Of a DNA stretch of 46,607 bases, positions 23,813 through 32,032 are shown in pieces. The notes beneath the pieces are model-generated. The model was given only the letters and a program-made list of their open reading frames with translations, had not been told where the DNA came from and searched no databases. Every line of letters starts with the position of its first letter. Within the stretch, counting starts at the first letter, position 1. A program made the position numbers and the translations under genes. This stretch comes from a bacterium (lineage in GTDB: Bacteria > Acidobacteriota > Polarisedimenticolia > Polarisedimenticolales > Polarisedimenticolaceae): assembly GCA_024226515.1 (NCBI GenBank), contig JAAELQ010000072.1, positions 1-46,607 of the forward strand, given 5' to 3'.

Positions 23813-24297
23813 TAGTGTTTCCCGCCGCTGCGAATCAGGTCCTGGATCGTGGACTTCACCCGGGGCGTCAGCGACTTCTCGCGCAGGACTTCGTTTCCGG
23901 CCGCGTCGAAGAGAATGTGCGTCGGCACGTCACCCGCTCCGAACGCCTTCTTCGCCGCGCCGTCGGCGTCGAACAGCAACCGACCGGGCACGTCCTGTTC
24001 CTGCGCCAGCCGCCGTAGCCGCACGGGAGACTGCCGTGTCGGCACCGCGATCAGCACGAGCCGGTATCCGCGCTCTTGCCAGCGCGCCTCGAGCTGCGAC
24101 AGCGCGTCCAGCTCGTTCAGGCACGGCTGGCACCACGTGGCGAAGAACACGACGTGCAGCGCCTTGTCGCCCGCCTCGACGCGGACCTTCTCGCCGCCCG
24201 ACGGGTCGGCGAGCTCGAGTGGCAGCGGCGCGGCGCCGGCGACGCCGGCGACGAGCGCGACGGCAAGCAGGACGCGAAGCGTCGCGCGGCGCGGCAT
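23812..24297 (-). CDS. Exported thioredoxin-like (TlpA/ResA type) protein
   Basis: 161 residues. An N-terminal signal sequence (about 1-22) precedes a thioredoxin fold with the WCQPC active site (Cys56, Cys59) and the cis-proline segment VPTHILFD. The QP dipeptide differs from thioredoxin's GP, suggesting a different redox potential. TlpA/ResA proteins reduce periplasmic disulfides, for example in cytochrome c maturation. Its ATG overlaps the stop of the CcdA/DsbD-like gene (TGATG), so it probably receives electrons from that membrane protein. Confidence 0.9.
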   Translation of the reverse strand: MPRRATLRVLLAVALVAGVAGAAPLPLELADPSGGEKVRVEAGDKALHVVFFATWCQPCLNELDALSQLEARWQERGYRLVLIAVPTRQSPVRLRRLAQEQDVPGRLLFDADGAAKKAFGAGDVPTHILFDAAGNEVLREKSLTPRVKSTIQDLIRSGGKH

Positions 24298-25049
24298 CAC
24301 GCGCTCCCGAGGATGATCTGGATCGTCTTCCAGACGAACCAGGCCCCGACGAGCAACATCGCCACGCCGAAGCCCTTCTTCACCCAGTCCATCCACCGGC
24401 CCGCGGCCGGCAGGCTCGACAGCATGCCCGAGAAGATGCCCAGGACGAGCAGCAGCAGGCTGAGCCCGATCGAGAAGGCCAGCAGCAGCGCACCGCCCCA
24501 GAACGGGTTGCCGGACGAGGCGACGTAGAACAGCAGCACGCCGAGCACCGGCGCCGTGCACGGCGCGGCGACGAAGCCCGCGGCCGCGCCCATGAGCAAG
24601 GCCCCGAGGTAGCCTCCGCGGCTGGCACCCTCGGTCTGGACCTTGCCGGCGAAACCGGGAATCGGGATGGTGATCCAGTCCAGCATCGCGAGACCGAAGA
24701 GCAGGATGATCAGCGCCACGGCGCCGAAGATCCAGGGGCTGCGCGTCAGCTGACCGAAGACCCCGCCGACCAGCGCCGTGACGACGCCCAGCGTGGCGTA
24801 GACCAGCGCCAGACCGACCGCGTAGATCGCGGAGAGCGAGAACGCCTTGCGCCGGCTACCGGCGGCGGCGCCGCCGATGAAGGTCACGGTGACCGGAATC
24901 ATCGGATAGACGCACGGCGTGAAGCTGGTCAGTACGCCCGCCGCGAACGCGACGCCCAGCGCGGAGATCGAGCCCGAGTCGAGCTGCCCCTGCAGGGTCT
25001 GGCTCAGAGCATATCCCCATTCGTTGATACGCTCGACGAACCCGTCCAT
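24297..25049 (-). CDS. CcdA/DsbD-type transmembrane thiol reductant carrier
   Basis: 250 residues with about six to eight hydrophobic helices. The two conserved cysteines lie in SFTPCVYP (Cys46) and AAPCTAP (Cys164), the pair that relays electrons from cytoplasmic thioredoxin to the periplasm in DsbD and CcdA. It has neither the DsbD N-terminal nor C-terminal soluble domain; the adjacent TlpA-like protein probably supplies the periplasmic part and TrxA the cytoplasmic one. It starts 1 bp after the trxA stop. The first 28 residues are polar and would lie outside the membrane core. Confidence 0.9.
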   Translation of the reverse strand: MDGFVERINEWGYALSQTLQGQLDSGSISALGVAFAAGVLTSFTPCVYPMIPVTVTFIGGAAAGSRRKAFSLSAIYAVGLALVYATLGVVTALVGGVFGQLTRSPWIFGAVALIILLFGLAMLDWITIPIPGFAGKVQTEGASRGGYLGALLMGAAAGFVAAPCTAPVLGVLLFYVASSGNPFWGGALLLAFSIGLSLLLLVLGIFSGMLSSLPAAGRWMDWVKKGFGVAMLLVGAWFVWKTIQIILGSA

Positions 25050-25050
25050 G

Positions 25051-25374
25051 TCAGACTACCTTGTCGACCTTGTCGGCGAGAGCCTGCTTGGACAGCAGGC
25101 CGACGACCTGGTCCTTCACCGCACCGGAGTCGATCAACAGCAACGTCGGCACGGAGAGCACGCCGAACTTCGACGCGGTGTTGCGCGCCTTGTCCACATC
25201 GACCTTGACGACCTTGAGACGGTCGGCGTAGTCGCCGGCGATCTCGTGCACGATCGGCTCGAGCTTCTTGCACGGTCCGCACCACGTGGCGGAGAAATCC
25301 ACCAGCACCGGACGGTCCGCGCCCATCACCTCGTTTTCGAAGTTGCTGTCGTCGGCTTCAAAGACTTGGCTCAT
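25051..25374 (-). CDS. trxA: Thioredoxin
   Basis: 107 residues, standard thioredoxin size. Active site WCGPC (Cys32, Cys35) and cis-proline VPTLLLI are present. It reduces cytoplasmic disulfides and here probably feeds the membrane carrier encoded next. An AAGAGGAAAA ribosome binding site precedes the ATG. A TACGCT hexamer in the 99-bp upstream gap could be a -10, but no -35 is clear, so read-through from the sigma/anti-sigma pair is also possible. Confidence 0.96.
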   Translation of the reverse strand: MSQVFEADDSNFENEVMGADRPVLVDFSATWCGPCKKLEPIVHEIAGDYADRLKVVKVDVDKARNTASKFGVLSVPTLLLIDSGAVKDQVVGLLSKQALADKVDKVV

Positions 25375-25473
25375 CGTTTTCCTCTTGGAGTTTTCGAGCG
25401 ATATGGGGGTTAGCGTAGCACGAGGCCCCCGGGGCGGGCATGCCTCGCGGAGACCGGAGGGGCGGGGAAAAAG

Positions 25474-26103
25474 CTAGAGCTCGCGGTCCAACTCGCGGGC
25501 CCTCTCGACCCGCACGGTTCCGATCGCGGGGTAGAGTTTTCCGCTGACGAGCAGCCGGTGGCCGCGCATGTCGCGGTCGAAGGCCAGGCCGCGGTACGCG
25601 GAGTCGTCCAGGGCCGGGTGCCAGTAGGTTCCGTCGCGGAGCTTCAGCGCGTTGAGGTGCCGACGATGCATGCACTTGCGCTGCTGGCGCACGGGCTTGC
25701 CGGCGCGGTCGCAGTCCAGGTCCACCACCATCACCTCGCGCTCGACCGGGATCGCGCCGGCCTCGACGGGGCTCAGCTCGCCCCCGAGCCCCAGGAGCAG
25801 CACGACGGCCAGGACGACGGACGCGGCCGCCGCGGCCAACCCCGGGGAGCCCAGCCAGCCTCGAGGACGGCGCCTCAGCGCCTCGGAGTCGAGCGCGGCC
25901 CGCACGCGGGTCTCGAGCCCCGGAGTCGCCGGAGTCGGCTCCAGGCGGCTCTTGAGCGCGCGCAGGAACCCGTCCTCCACCTCGAGCAGCCGCGCACAGG
26001 GCGGGCATTCGTCGAGGTGTTGTTCCATCCGTCCACGATCCTCGGCGGTCATCTCGTCCGCCTGGAAGTGGTAGATCGACTGTCGGAAAAGGCTACAGTT
26101 CAT
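25474..26103 (-). CDS. Membrane-anchored zinc-type anti-sigma factor
   Basis: 209 residues. The N-terminal domain has the ZAS motif His29-x3-Cys33-x2-Cys36 (HLDECPPC), plus Cys3, resembling the redox-sensing RsrA/ChrR group. One membrane helix follows at about 88-107. The extracytoplasmic part (about 110-209) has two more cysteines (131 and 144) and a WHPALDDSAYRGLAF segment I do not recognise. It should bind the neighbouring ECF factor and release it on a signal, perhaps thiol oxidation. Its ATG overlaps the sigma gene stop (ATGA), the usual arrangement for such pairs. Thioredoxin and its membrane relay follow on the same strand. Confidence 0.88.
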   Translation of the reverse strand: MNCSLFRQSIYHFQADEMTAEDRGRMEQHLDECPPCARLLEVEDGFLRALKSRLEPTPATPGLETRVRAALDSEALRRRPRGWLGSPGLAAAAASVVLAVVLLLGLGGELSPVEAGAIPVEREVMVVDLDCDRAGKPVRQQRKCMHRRHLNALKLRDGTYWHPALDDSAYRGLAFDRDMRGHRLLVSGKLYPAIGTVRVERARELDREL

Positions 26104-26720
26104 GGTTTCCGGCTCTCTTCTCCATTGGGAACACTTCCACCCGTCCGGACTATTCCCTTGCGCTGCGCAACTTCGATCAGCGAGCCCTGGAGCAACTTGC
26201 GCCCGCGGTGCAGACGACTCATCACCGTGCCGATGGGAATCGCCAGCGCGGAGGCGATCTCCTTGTAGGACATCTCCTCGACCAAGGCCATCAGCACCAC
26301 CGAGCGATACTCCTCGGGAAGCGCGACCATCGCCTCCTGGATCTCGCTGTCGACGATGCCGTCCATCACCAACGCCTCGGGCGACGGCGGGCGGCGCGCG
26401 GAGAGAAACGACTCCTCGATCGCCTGCTCGTAGGCCGCCTCGACCTTGGAGAAATCGACCTCGTCGGGCCGCGCCTTGGCCGCGCGGTAGCGGTTGATGA
26501 ACGTGTTGCGCAGGATGCGGAACAGCCAGGCCTTGATGTGTGTTCCGGGCTGATAGGAATCGAAGAAGCGGTACGCCCGGAGGTAGGCCTCCTGCACGAG
26601 GTCCTCGGCGTCCTTGCGGTTGCGCGTCAGGTTCAACGCGAGGTTGAACAGCGGCGTGAGATACGGGAGTGCGACCTCCTCGAACTCGCTCTTCCGGTCA
26701 TGCGGCGGTCCGGATGCCAC
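26100..26720 (-). CDS. ECF-type RNA polymerase sigma factor
   Basis: 206 residues. Region 2 reads LTRNRKDAEDLVQEAYLRAYRFFDSY with the KAWLFRILRNTFINRYR helix, and region 4 reads LPEEYRSVVLMALVEEMSYKEIASAL with IPIGTVMSRLHRGR. The start is a GTG at 26720 with GGAGGA ahead; the longer open frame upstream is arginine-rich shadow sequence. It resembles the RpoE/SigR type that is controlled by a ZAS anti-sigma factor, which is exactly what follows. A candidate promoter lies at 26761-26789. Confidence 0.93.
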   Translation of the reverse strand: MASGPPHDRKSEFEEVALPYLTPLFNLALNLTRNRKDAEDLVQEAYLRAYRFFDSYQPGTHIKAWLFRILRNTFINRYRAAKARPDEVDFSKVEAAYEQAIEESFLSARRPPSPEALVMDGIVDSEIQEAMVALPEEYRSVVLMALVEEMSYKEIASALAIPIGTVMSRLHRGRKLLQGSLIEVAQRKGIVRTGGSVPNGEESRKP

Positions 26721-26760
26721 GGTTCCTCCGGCGTTCGCGCGTGAACCGCGCAGGGACTGC

Positions 26761-26789
26761 ACGCTACACCGCACCCCGGCGAGGGTCAA
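26761..26789 (-). promoter_or_regulatory. Candidate promoter of the ECF sigma operon
   Basis: Minus strand: TTGACC (26789-26784), a 17-nt spacer, then TAGCGT (26766-26761). The start would be about 34 nt before the GTG. The -10 is weak (three of six), and I see no clear ECF-type GGAAC/GTC pair, so autoregulation is not shown. Confidence 0.35.
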
Positions 26790-26851
26790 TCCGGACGTTC
26801 GCGCGAGTGATACGATGCCTGGATTCGCCGGCGACCGTCCGGGCGAGGCAG

Positions 26852-27595
26852 ATGGTGAGTTTCGCGATCTCGAACGAACTGCGGGCCAGGCTCGAGCGCG
26901 GCGGACCGATCCTGGCGCTGACCGGCGCGGGCGTGTCGGCCGAGAGCGGCCTCGCCACGTTCCGGGGCCCGGGGGGCATGTGGGAAGGACGCGACCCGAT
27001 GGAGCTCGCGACGCCGCAGGCGTTCGCCGCCGACCCCGAGACGGTGTGGCGCTTCTACGATTGGCGGCGCAAGCAGGCCGCCGAGGCTGCACCCAACCCG
27101 GCGCACGTCGCGTTCGCCGCACTCGAACAGGGGCGTGATTCGTTCCGCCTCGTCACACAGAACGTCGACGGGCTGCACGAGCGCGCCGGCAACCGCGACG
27201 TGTTGCGCCTGCACGGATCGCTGTGGCGCCTGCGCTGCCTCGGCGATTGCGAAGAGCACGACAATCTGGAACTCGACCTCGGCCCACTGCCTCCGCGCTG
27301 CGCCTGCGGGGCGCTGCTGCGTCCCGCCGTCGTCTGGTTCGGCGAGCCGCTCGACCCGGCCGTGCTGCACCGCGCAGAGCAGTTCGCCGAGGAGGCGGAC
27401 CTCGTGATCGTGGCCGGCACATCGGCCCTGGTCTACCCCGCCGCGGCGCTGCCGGAGATCGCGCGGCTGGCCGGCGCGTACGTCGTCGAGGTCAATCCGG
27501 AGACGACGCCGCTGTCCGAGCGCGCCGACGTGCACATCGCCGGGTCGGCGGGCGCGGTGCTGCCGCGACTCGTCGAAGTCGCGGGGATCGCGTGA
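26852..27595 (+). CDS. cobB: Class III sirtuin (NAD-dependent deacylase, CobB-like)
   Basis: 247 residues. Sir2 motifs are complete: GAGVSAESGLATFRG, TQNVDGLHE, catalytic His121 in LHGSLW, and zinc ligands Cys129, Cys133, Cys150 and Cys152. Tyr69 and Arg72 in the FYDWRRK segment match the YxxR signature of class III sirtuins that accept succinyl- or malonyl-lysine. A GGCGAGG site precedes the ATG at 26852. Its TGA overlaps the larC GTG (GTGA). It consumes NAD and releases nicotinamide and acyl-ADP-ribose; the protein targets are unknown. Confidence 0.94.
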   Translation: MVSFAISNELRARLERGGPILALTGAGVSAESGLATFRGPGGMWEGRDPMELATPQAFAADPETVWRFYDWRRKQAAEAAPNPAHVAFAALEQGRDSFRLVTQNVDGLHERAGNRDVLRLHGSLWRLRCLGDCEEHDNLELDLGPLPPRCACGALLRPAVVWFGEPLDPAVLHRAEQFAEEADLVIVAGTSALVYPAAALPEIARLAGAYVVEVNPETTPLSERADVHIAGSAGAVLPRLVEVAGIA

Positions 27596-28785
27596 AACCC
27601 GACGCCCGGCGCGTGCTGTTTCTGGACGCCGGCGCGGGCGCCGCGGGCGACATGATCCTGGGCGCTCTGATCGACGCCGGCGCGCCGCTCGCGCGGGTCA
27701 AGAGAGAACTCGCCGGGCTCGATCTTCCCGCGTGGTCGCTGACCTGCCGCAAGACGTTGCGCTGCGGAATCTCCGGACGCGACGCCCGCGTCCGGGTGCG
27801 CGGCGACGACACCGCGCGCGACTACCGGACGATTCGCAAGATCGTTCGCGGAGGCGGTCTCGCCGCCGACGTCCGCGAGCGCGCGCTCGCCGTGTTCGAG
27901 CGACTGATCCGGGCCGAGGCCGAGGTCCACGGCGTCCCCGTCGAGCGGGCGCACCTGCACGAGGTCGGCGCCGTCGACGCCATCGTCGACATCGTCGGCA
28001 CCTCGATCGCGCTCTCGATTCTCGCGCCGCGGCACATCGTCGTCTCGCCGATGACCACCGGCCACGGCAGCGTGCGCTGTCAGCACGGGACGTATCCCGT
28101 CCCCGCACCGGCGACGCTGTTGCTGGTGCGCGGATTCCCGACCGTCGCGGGCGAGCACGCCTTCGAGCGGCTGACGCCGACCGGCGCGGCGATCCTGACG
28201 ACGATCGCGGACGCATGGGGGCCGATGCCGGCGCTGCTGCCGCGCGCGATCGGCTACGGCGCGGGTGACCGCGACGTCCCGGGCGTTCCCAACATGCTGC
28301 GCGCGGTAGTCGGCGACGCGCCGGGCGAGGCCGGATCCGACGTAGAACGGCGGGTCGTCGTGATCGAGTTCACCGTCGACGACGCGACGCCGCAGCTACT
28401 GGCCTACGTCGCCGAGCGGCTGCGCGAGGCGGGAGCGCTCGACGTGTTCGTCACGCCCGTGCTGATGAAGAAGGGACGGCCGGGTCACAACGTGACGCTC
28501 GTCTCGCGACCCGACGACTCGGGTCGGCTGGCCGGGATCGCGCTGGAGGAGACGCCGACGCTGGGCGTCAGGATGCGCGACGAGCGCCGCATCGAGCTGC
28601 AGCGCGAGATCGTCAAGGTGCGGACGCGCTACGGTCACGTACGGGTCAAGCTCGGCCATCGCGACGGGCGGCGGATCCAGGCCTGGCCCGAGTTCGACGA
28701 CTGTGCGGCCGCCGCACGCAAACACTCGGTGCCGCTCGCGGAGGTCCAACAGGCCGCGCTTTCGGCCCTGGCCCGCGACCGCTAA
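27592..28785 (+). CDS. larC: LarC nickel insertion protein (DUF111 family)
   Basis: 397 residues in a single frame, unlike Lactobacillus where larC1/larC2 are joined by frameshifting. LarC is a CTP-dependent cyclometallase inserting nickel into the P2TMN precursor of the nickel-pincer nucleotide, used by lactate racemase and related LarA enzymes. Family marks are FLDAGAGAAGDMILGAL at the N-terminus, HLHEVGAVDAIVDIVG, the PVPAPATLLL segment, and the TPTGAAIL and GYGAGDRD boxes. Its GTG start overlaps the sirtuin stop by four bases. larB, larE and larA are not in the window. Confidence 0.93.
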   Translation: MKPDARRVLFLDAGAGAAGDMILGALIDAGAPLARVKRELAGLDLPAWSLTCRKTLRCGISGRDARVRVRGDDTARDYRTIRKIVRGGGLAADVRERALAVFERLIRAEAEVHGVPVERAHLHEVGAVDAIVDIVGTSIALSILAPRHIVVSPMTTGHGSVRCQHGTYPVPAPATLLLVRGFPTVAGEHAFERLTPTGAAILTTIADAWGPMPALLPRAIGYGAGDRDVPGVPNMLRAVVGDAPGEAGSDVERRVVVIEFTVDDATPQLLAYVAERLREAGALDVFVTPVLMKKGRPGHNVTLVSRPDDSGRLAGIALEETPTLGVRMRDERRIELQREIVKVRTRYGHVRVKLGHRDGRRIQAWPEFDDCAAAARKHSVPLAEVQQAALSALARDR

Positions 28786-28830
28786 TATACGGCCCGCCGC
28801 GCCCAGAGCCGGCAGAACCAGGAGAGAACC

Positions 28831-29283
28831 GTGGAAGACAAGCCGGTGAACGACGAAGCGGCCGCACCCTCCGAAGCCCCGCAAGAGGCGAGGGAGGGCA
28901 GCAACGAACCAGCAACCGAGCAGAAGGCAGAAGCACCGCAACCGAAGAAGGAAGAACCCAAGAAGATCTCGATCGACAAGTTCTTCGAGACCGAGCTTTG
29001 CGTGGCGCAGGTGATCTCGGCCGAGCCGGTCGAGAACGCGGACAAGCTGCTCAAGCTTCGCGTCAGCCTCGGCGACGAAGAGCGGCAGATCGTCGCGGGA
29101 CTGGCCAAGGCCTACGAGCCCGCACAGCTCGTGGGCAAGCGCATCGTGGTCGTCGCCAACCTCAAGCCGGCGAAGCTGCGCGGGGTCGAGAGCCAGGGCA
29201 TGTTGCTCGCCGCCGACTTCGAGGGGCGGCCGGTCGTGGCCACGTTCGACGAGGACGTCGCGCCCGGCACGAAGGTCCGCTAG
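28831..29283 (+). CDS. tRNA-binding (Trbp111/CsaA/MetRS C-terminal type) domain protein
   Basis: 150 residues. The first 45 are highly charged and low in complexity (Glu, Ala, Pro, Lys), probably disordered. Residues about 48-150 form the OB-fold tRNA-binding domain found at the C-terminus of MetRS and in Trbp111: FFETELCVAQV, ENADKLLKLRV, IVAGLAKAY, VVANLKPAKLRG and SQGMLLAA. It starts at a GTG with GGAGAG 6 nt before. It may serve as a free tRNA-binding subunit for a MetRS lacking this domain. Its stop lies 3 bp from the convergent Hfq-like gene. Confidence 0.9.
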   Translation: MEDKPVNDEAAAPSEAPQEAREGSNEPATEQKAEAPQPKKEEPKKISIDKFFETELCVAQVISAEPVENADKLLKLRVSLGDEERQIVAGLAKAYEPAQLVGKRIVVVANLKPAKLRGVESQGMLLAADFEGRPVVATFDEDVAPGTKVR

Positions 29284-29286
29284 CCC

Positions 29287-29577
29287 CTAGCCTTCCGTCA
29301 TGTAGCGGATGTCGCTCTTGCGGATGAACAGGTGCGGGCCCTCGGGCCGCGTCAACTTGATCATGTCGTTGTCGTAGTACTCGATGCGGCCGTGGTGCGT
29401 CTCGCCCGTGCTCAGCTTGACCGACACCGGCGCGGCGCTCTCCTTGAGCTTCTTGATGAACACGGTCTCGGCGCCGGTGTTGTCGGGCGGAGGCGTGCGC
29501 TTGCCCGGAGGCTTCGCTCCGCCGTGTCTCGGTTTGCCGGGCTTCCCGCCCTTGCCGCGTCTGTCGCCGTAGACCAT
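29287..29577 (-). CDS. Divergent Sm-like (Hfq-related) protein with basic N-terminal tail
   Basis: 96 residues. The first 35 are Gly/Lys/Pro/Arg-rich and disordered-looking. From about residue 37 the pattern matches an Sm fold: a short helix FIKKLKE, then VSVKLSTGETHHGRIEYYD, then MIKLTRP and LFIRKSDIRYM. This parallels Hfq, in which a helix precedes the V-x-L-x-NG-x-x-x-x-G strand pattern, but the Hfq Sm2 box (YKHAIS) is replaced by IRKSDI, so RNA preference may differ. A GGAGGGGAG ribosome binding site precedes the ATG. No hfq neighbours such as miaA or hflX are present. Confidence 0.72.
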   Translation of the reverse strand: MVYGDRRGKGGKPGKPRHGGAKPPGKRTPPPDNTGAETVFIKKLKESAAPVSVKLSTGETHHGRIEYYDNDMIKLTRPEGPHLFIRKSDIRYMTEG

Positions 29578-29617
29578 CGTTCTCCCCTCCTCGGCCGCTT
29601 TCAGTATACCGGGGGTT

Positions 29618-30613
29618 TCACGCCCCGGCCTGCACTGCGGTCACCGCCGCCGCGACGACCACGTCGTCGACCGTGCAGCCGCGCGACAGGTCGTTGGCCG
29701 GGCGGGCGAGGCCCTGGAGGATCGGACCGATCGCCTGGGCCCCCGCGAGACGCTGCACCAGCTTGTACGCGATGTTGCCCGCCCCGAGGTCGGGGAACAC
29801 CAGCACGTTCGCGCGGCCCGCGACGGGACTGTCCGGCGCCTTGCTCGCCGCCACGTCCGCCACCAGCGCGGCGTCGCCTTGCAGCTCGCCGTCGAACTCG
29901 AAGTCGGGGGCGGTCGCGCGCAGGATCTCCACCGCGCGGGTGACCTTGTCGACCGACGCGTGGCTCGCGCTGCCCTTCGTGGAGAACGACAGGAACGCGA
30001 CGCGCGGCTCGCGGCCGACCAGGAGTCGGTACTGCCCGGCCGTGCGCGCCGCGATGTCCGCCAGCTCGGCGTCGTCCGGGTCCGGCACGAGCCCGCAGTC
30101 GGCGAAGGCCAGCACGCGGTCCCCCGCCTCGGTCTCCTGCCGCAACTGCATCAGGAAGTAGGACGAGACGACGCGCGCGCCGTGCGCCGGACGGATCACG
30201 CGCAACGCGGCGCGCAGCGTCTGCGGCGTGGAGTGCACGGCCCCGGCCACACTGCCGTCCGCCGCGCCACAACGCACCAGCGCGGCCGCGTGATACAGCG
30301 GGTCGTCGATCAGCGCTTCGATCCCGCCCGCGTCGAGGTCCTTGCCCGCCAGCGCCTCGGTCGCCGCGGCGATGGCATGTTCGCGCAGCGGGCCCCGTGT
30401 CGGATCCTCGAGTGTCAGGCCGTCGAGCTCGACCCCCGCGGCGCGTGCCGCGGCGCGCACCGCCGACGACGGGCCGATCAGCAGCGGCTCGGCGATTCGC
30501 TCGGCCGCCAGCCGCGCCGCCGCACGCAGCGTGCGCGGGTCGGTGGCCTCGGGCAGCGCGATGCGGCGCGGGTCGGCGCGCGCGCGGTCGAGGATCTGTT
30601 CCAGTGGCGTCAC
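29618..30613 (-). CDS. pta: Phosphate acetyltransferase (short form)
   Basis: 331 residues, the length of single-domain Pta. It interconverts acetyl-CoA and acetyl phosphate. Family segments are [21 protein letters not shown] (in place of ADGLVAGA), [35 protein letters not shown] and [18 protein letters not shown]. The GTG start overlaps the stop of the glycosyltransferase gene by four bases (GTGA). ackA is not adjacent, which is unusual for the pathway. Phosphate butyryltransferase is less likely given the GPILQG end. Confidence 0.92.
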   Translation of the reverse strand: MTPLEQILDRARADPRRIALPEATDPRTLRAAARLAAERIAEPLLIGPSSAVRAAARAAGVELDGLTLEDPTRGPLREHAIAAATEALAGKDLDAGGIEALIDDPLYHAAALVRCGAADGSVAGAVHSTPQTLRAALRVIRPAHGARVVSSYFLMQLRQETEAGDRVLAFADCGLVPDPDDAELADIAARTAGQYRLLVGREPRVAFLSFSTKGSASHASVDKVTRAVEILRATAPDFEFDGELQGDAALVADVAASKAPDSPVAGRANVLVFPDLGAGNIAYKLVQRLAGAQAIGPILQGLARPANDLSRGCTVDDVVVAAAVTAVQAGA

Positions 30614-31989
30614 GCGGGAATGCTAGCCGATCGTCGGCCAAAACGGGAACGCGCCGCGAGGACGGCGGCGATCGCGAGCGGCAACCCGTACTCGACGGCC
30701 TTGATCCACGACGGCACGTCGCCGTCCCCGGGCCAGTAGGCCAGCGGCAGCGTGAAGCCGAGCGCGAGCCAGAAGGCGCTGCGGTACGCCGCGGCGAACG
30801 GCAGCACCCACAGGACGTACCACGGGTGGAGCGTCGGCATCAGCAACAGCGCCCCGCCGAGAGCGAGGTACACCCTCCGCGCGAAGGTGAGCCCCCCGCG
30901 GCGCGCGACCCACGAGGCCCACAGGAGGGCCAGCAGCGCGACGCTGACGCGTGCCGTCGTCGCCGGCCAGACCAGGCCGTATAGCGCGTCCCAGTCCAGC
31001 GCGGTCTCGCCGATGCGTGACTTCAACGCCGAGATCGCCCCCGTGAGCGGCCGCGCCAGGTCGGCTGCCTCGTACAGGGCCTCGATCAGCGGGAACGCGA
31101 CGGCGTTGCGCTCCCAGCTCGCCGCGTAGTCGAACGTCCCGGAGCCGACGGCGGGCCCCGTCAGCGCATACGGCGCGGCGATGAGCAGGACCAGGGCGAC
31201 CAGCAGCGCGACGTGCGCGCGGCGCGTGTCGCGCATCCACGACGGGATCAGCAGCAGCGGCAACAGCTTGACCTGGATCGCCACGGCGAGCGCCGCCGCC
31301 GACCGCAGCGGGCGACCGTCCAGGATCCAGTTCACCGCGAACAACAGCGCGAGGATGCCCAGCGGCTCGACGTGGCCGCTGCCCGAGCTCTCGACCACGG
31401 CGAGCGGGTTCCAGGCGTAGAGCAGGACGGCGGCGGGGGGCAGCCCCTGTCGACGCAACAGGCCGGCCAGCGCAAGCACCACGGCGAAATCGATCAGGCC
31501 GAACGCGAGCTTGAAACCGACCGGGCCGGCGCCGACGAACGCCAGCAGCAGGAACCACGCCTCGGCCGCGGGGGGATAGATCGTGCGCAGCGACGGATGA
31601 TTGATCTGCGCCCAGCTCTCGTCGCGCAGCGCCTCGAGCGCCGGGTCGTCGGGAGCGTGACGGTACGGGTGCTCGCCGTGGAGTTGGACGCGACCGTCCC
31701 ACACGTAGCGCTGGACGTCGTCGGACAGAGTCGGCTCGCCGAAGGCGGCGACGACGCGGAACACCAGCGCCGCCGCGAGCGCCACGCGCAGATCGCCGCC
31801 GCGAGCGAGGCGCCAGGCGAGCAGCATCGCCGTCCCGAGCGCCAGGTGAGCCGCCAGGTAGAGTCCCGGGCGTTCGCGCATGTCGCCCGCGACCGCGAGG
31901 GCCCCGTAGGTCGCCGCCGCCGGGACGGCGATTGCGAGAATAAGACCGTTGCGGTACCTGTTTACGGAGTCTCGGGGTTCCACAGCCAT
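30610..31989 (-). CDS. GT-C fold membrane glycosyltransferase (GT87/DUF2029-like)
   Basis: 459 residues with about ten hydrophobic helices. The first extracytoplasmic loop carries the acidic motif [14 protein letters not shown] followed by [10 protein letters not shown] and [11 protein letters not shown], typical of mannosyltransferase-like GT-C enzymes that use a polyprenyl-phosphate sugar donor. The C-terminal half has the [13 protein letters not shown] helix common to this group. The sugar and acceptor are unknown. The ATG at 31989 was chosen because the upstream frame is shadow sequence and runs into the divergent GT2 gene. It is coupled to pta downstream. Confidence 0.8.
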   Translation of the reverse strand: MAVEPRDSVNRYRNGLILAIAVPAAATYGALAVAGDMRERPGLYLAAHLALGTAMLLAWRLARGGDLRVALAAALVFRVVAAFGEPTLSDDVQRYVWDGRVQLHGEHPYRHAPDDPALEALRDESWAQINHPSLRTIYPPAAEAWFLLLAFVGAGPVGFKLAFGLIDFAVVLALAGLLRRQGLPPAAVLLYAWNPLAVVESSGSGHVEPLGILALLFAVNWILDGRPLRSAAALAVAIQVKLLPLLLIPSWMRDTRRAHVALLVALVLLIAAPYALTGPAVGSGTFDYAASWERNAVAFPLIEALYEAADLARPLTGAISALKSRIGETALDWDALYGLVWPATTARVSVALLALLWASWVARRGGLTFARRVYLALGGALLLMPTLHPWYVLWVLPFAAAYRSAFWLALGFTLPLAYWPGDGDVPSWIKAVEYGLPLAIAAVLAARSRFGRRSASIPA

Positions 31990-32032
31990 GTCGTCACGGC
32001 GGCCAAAGTAGCACGAAGAGGCGGAGTCGAAG

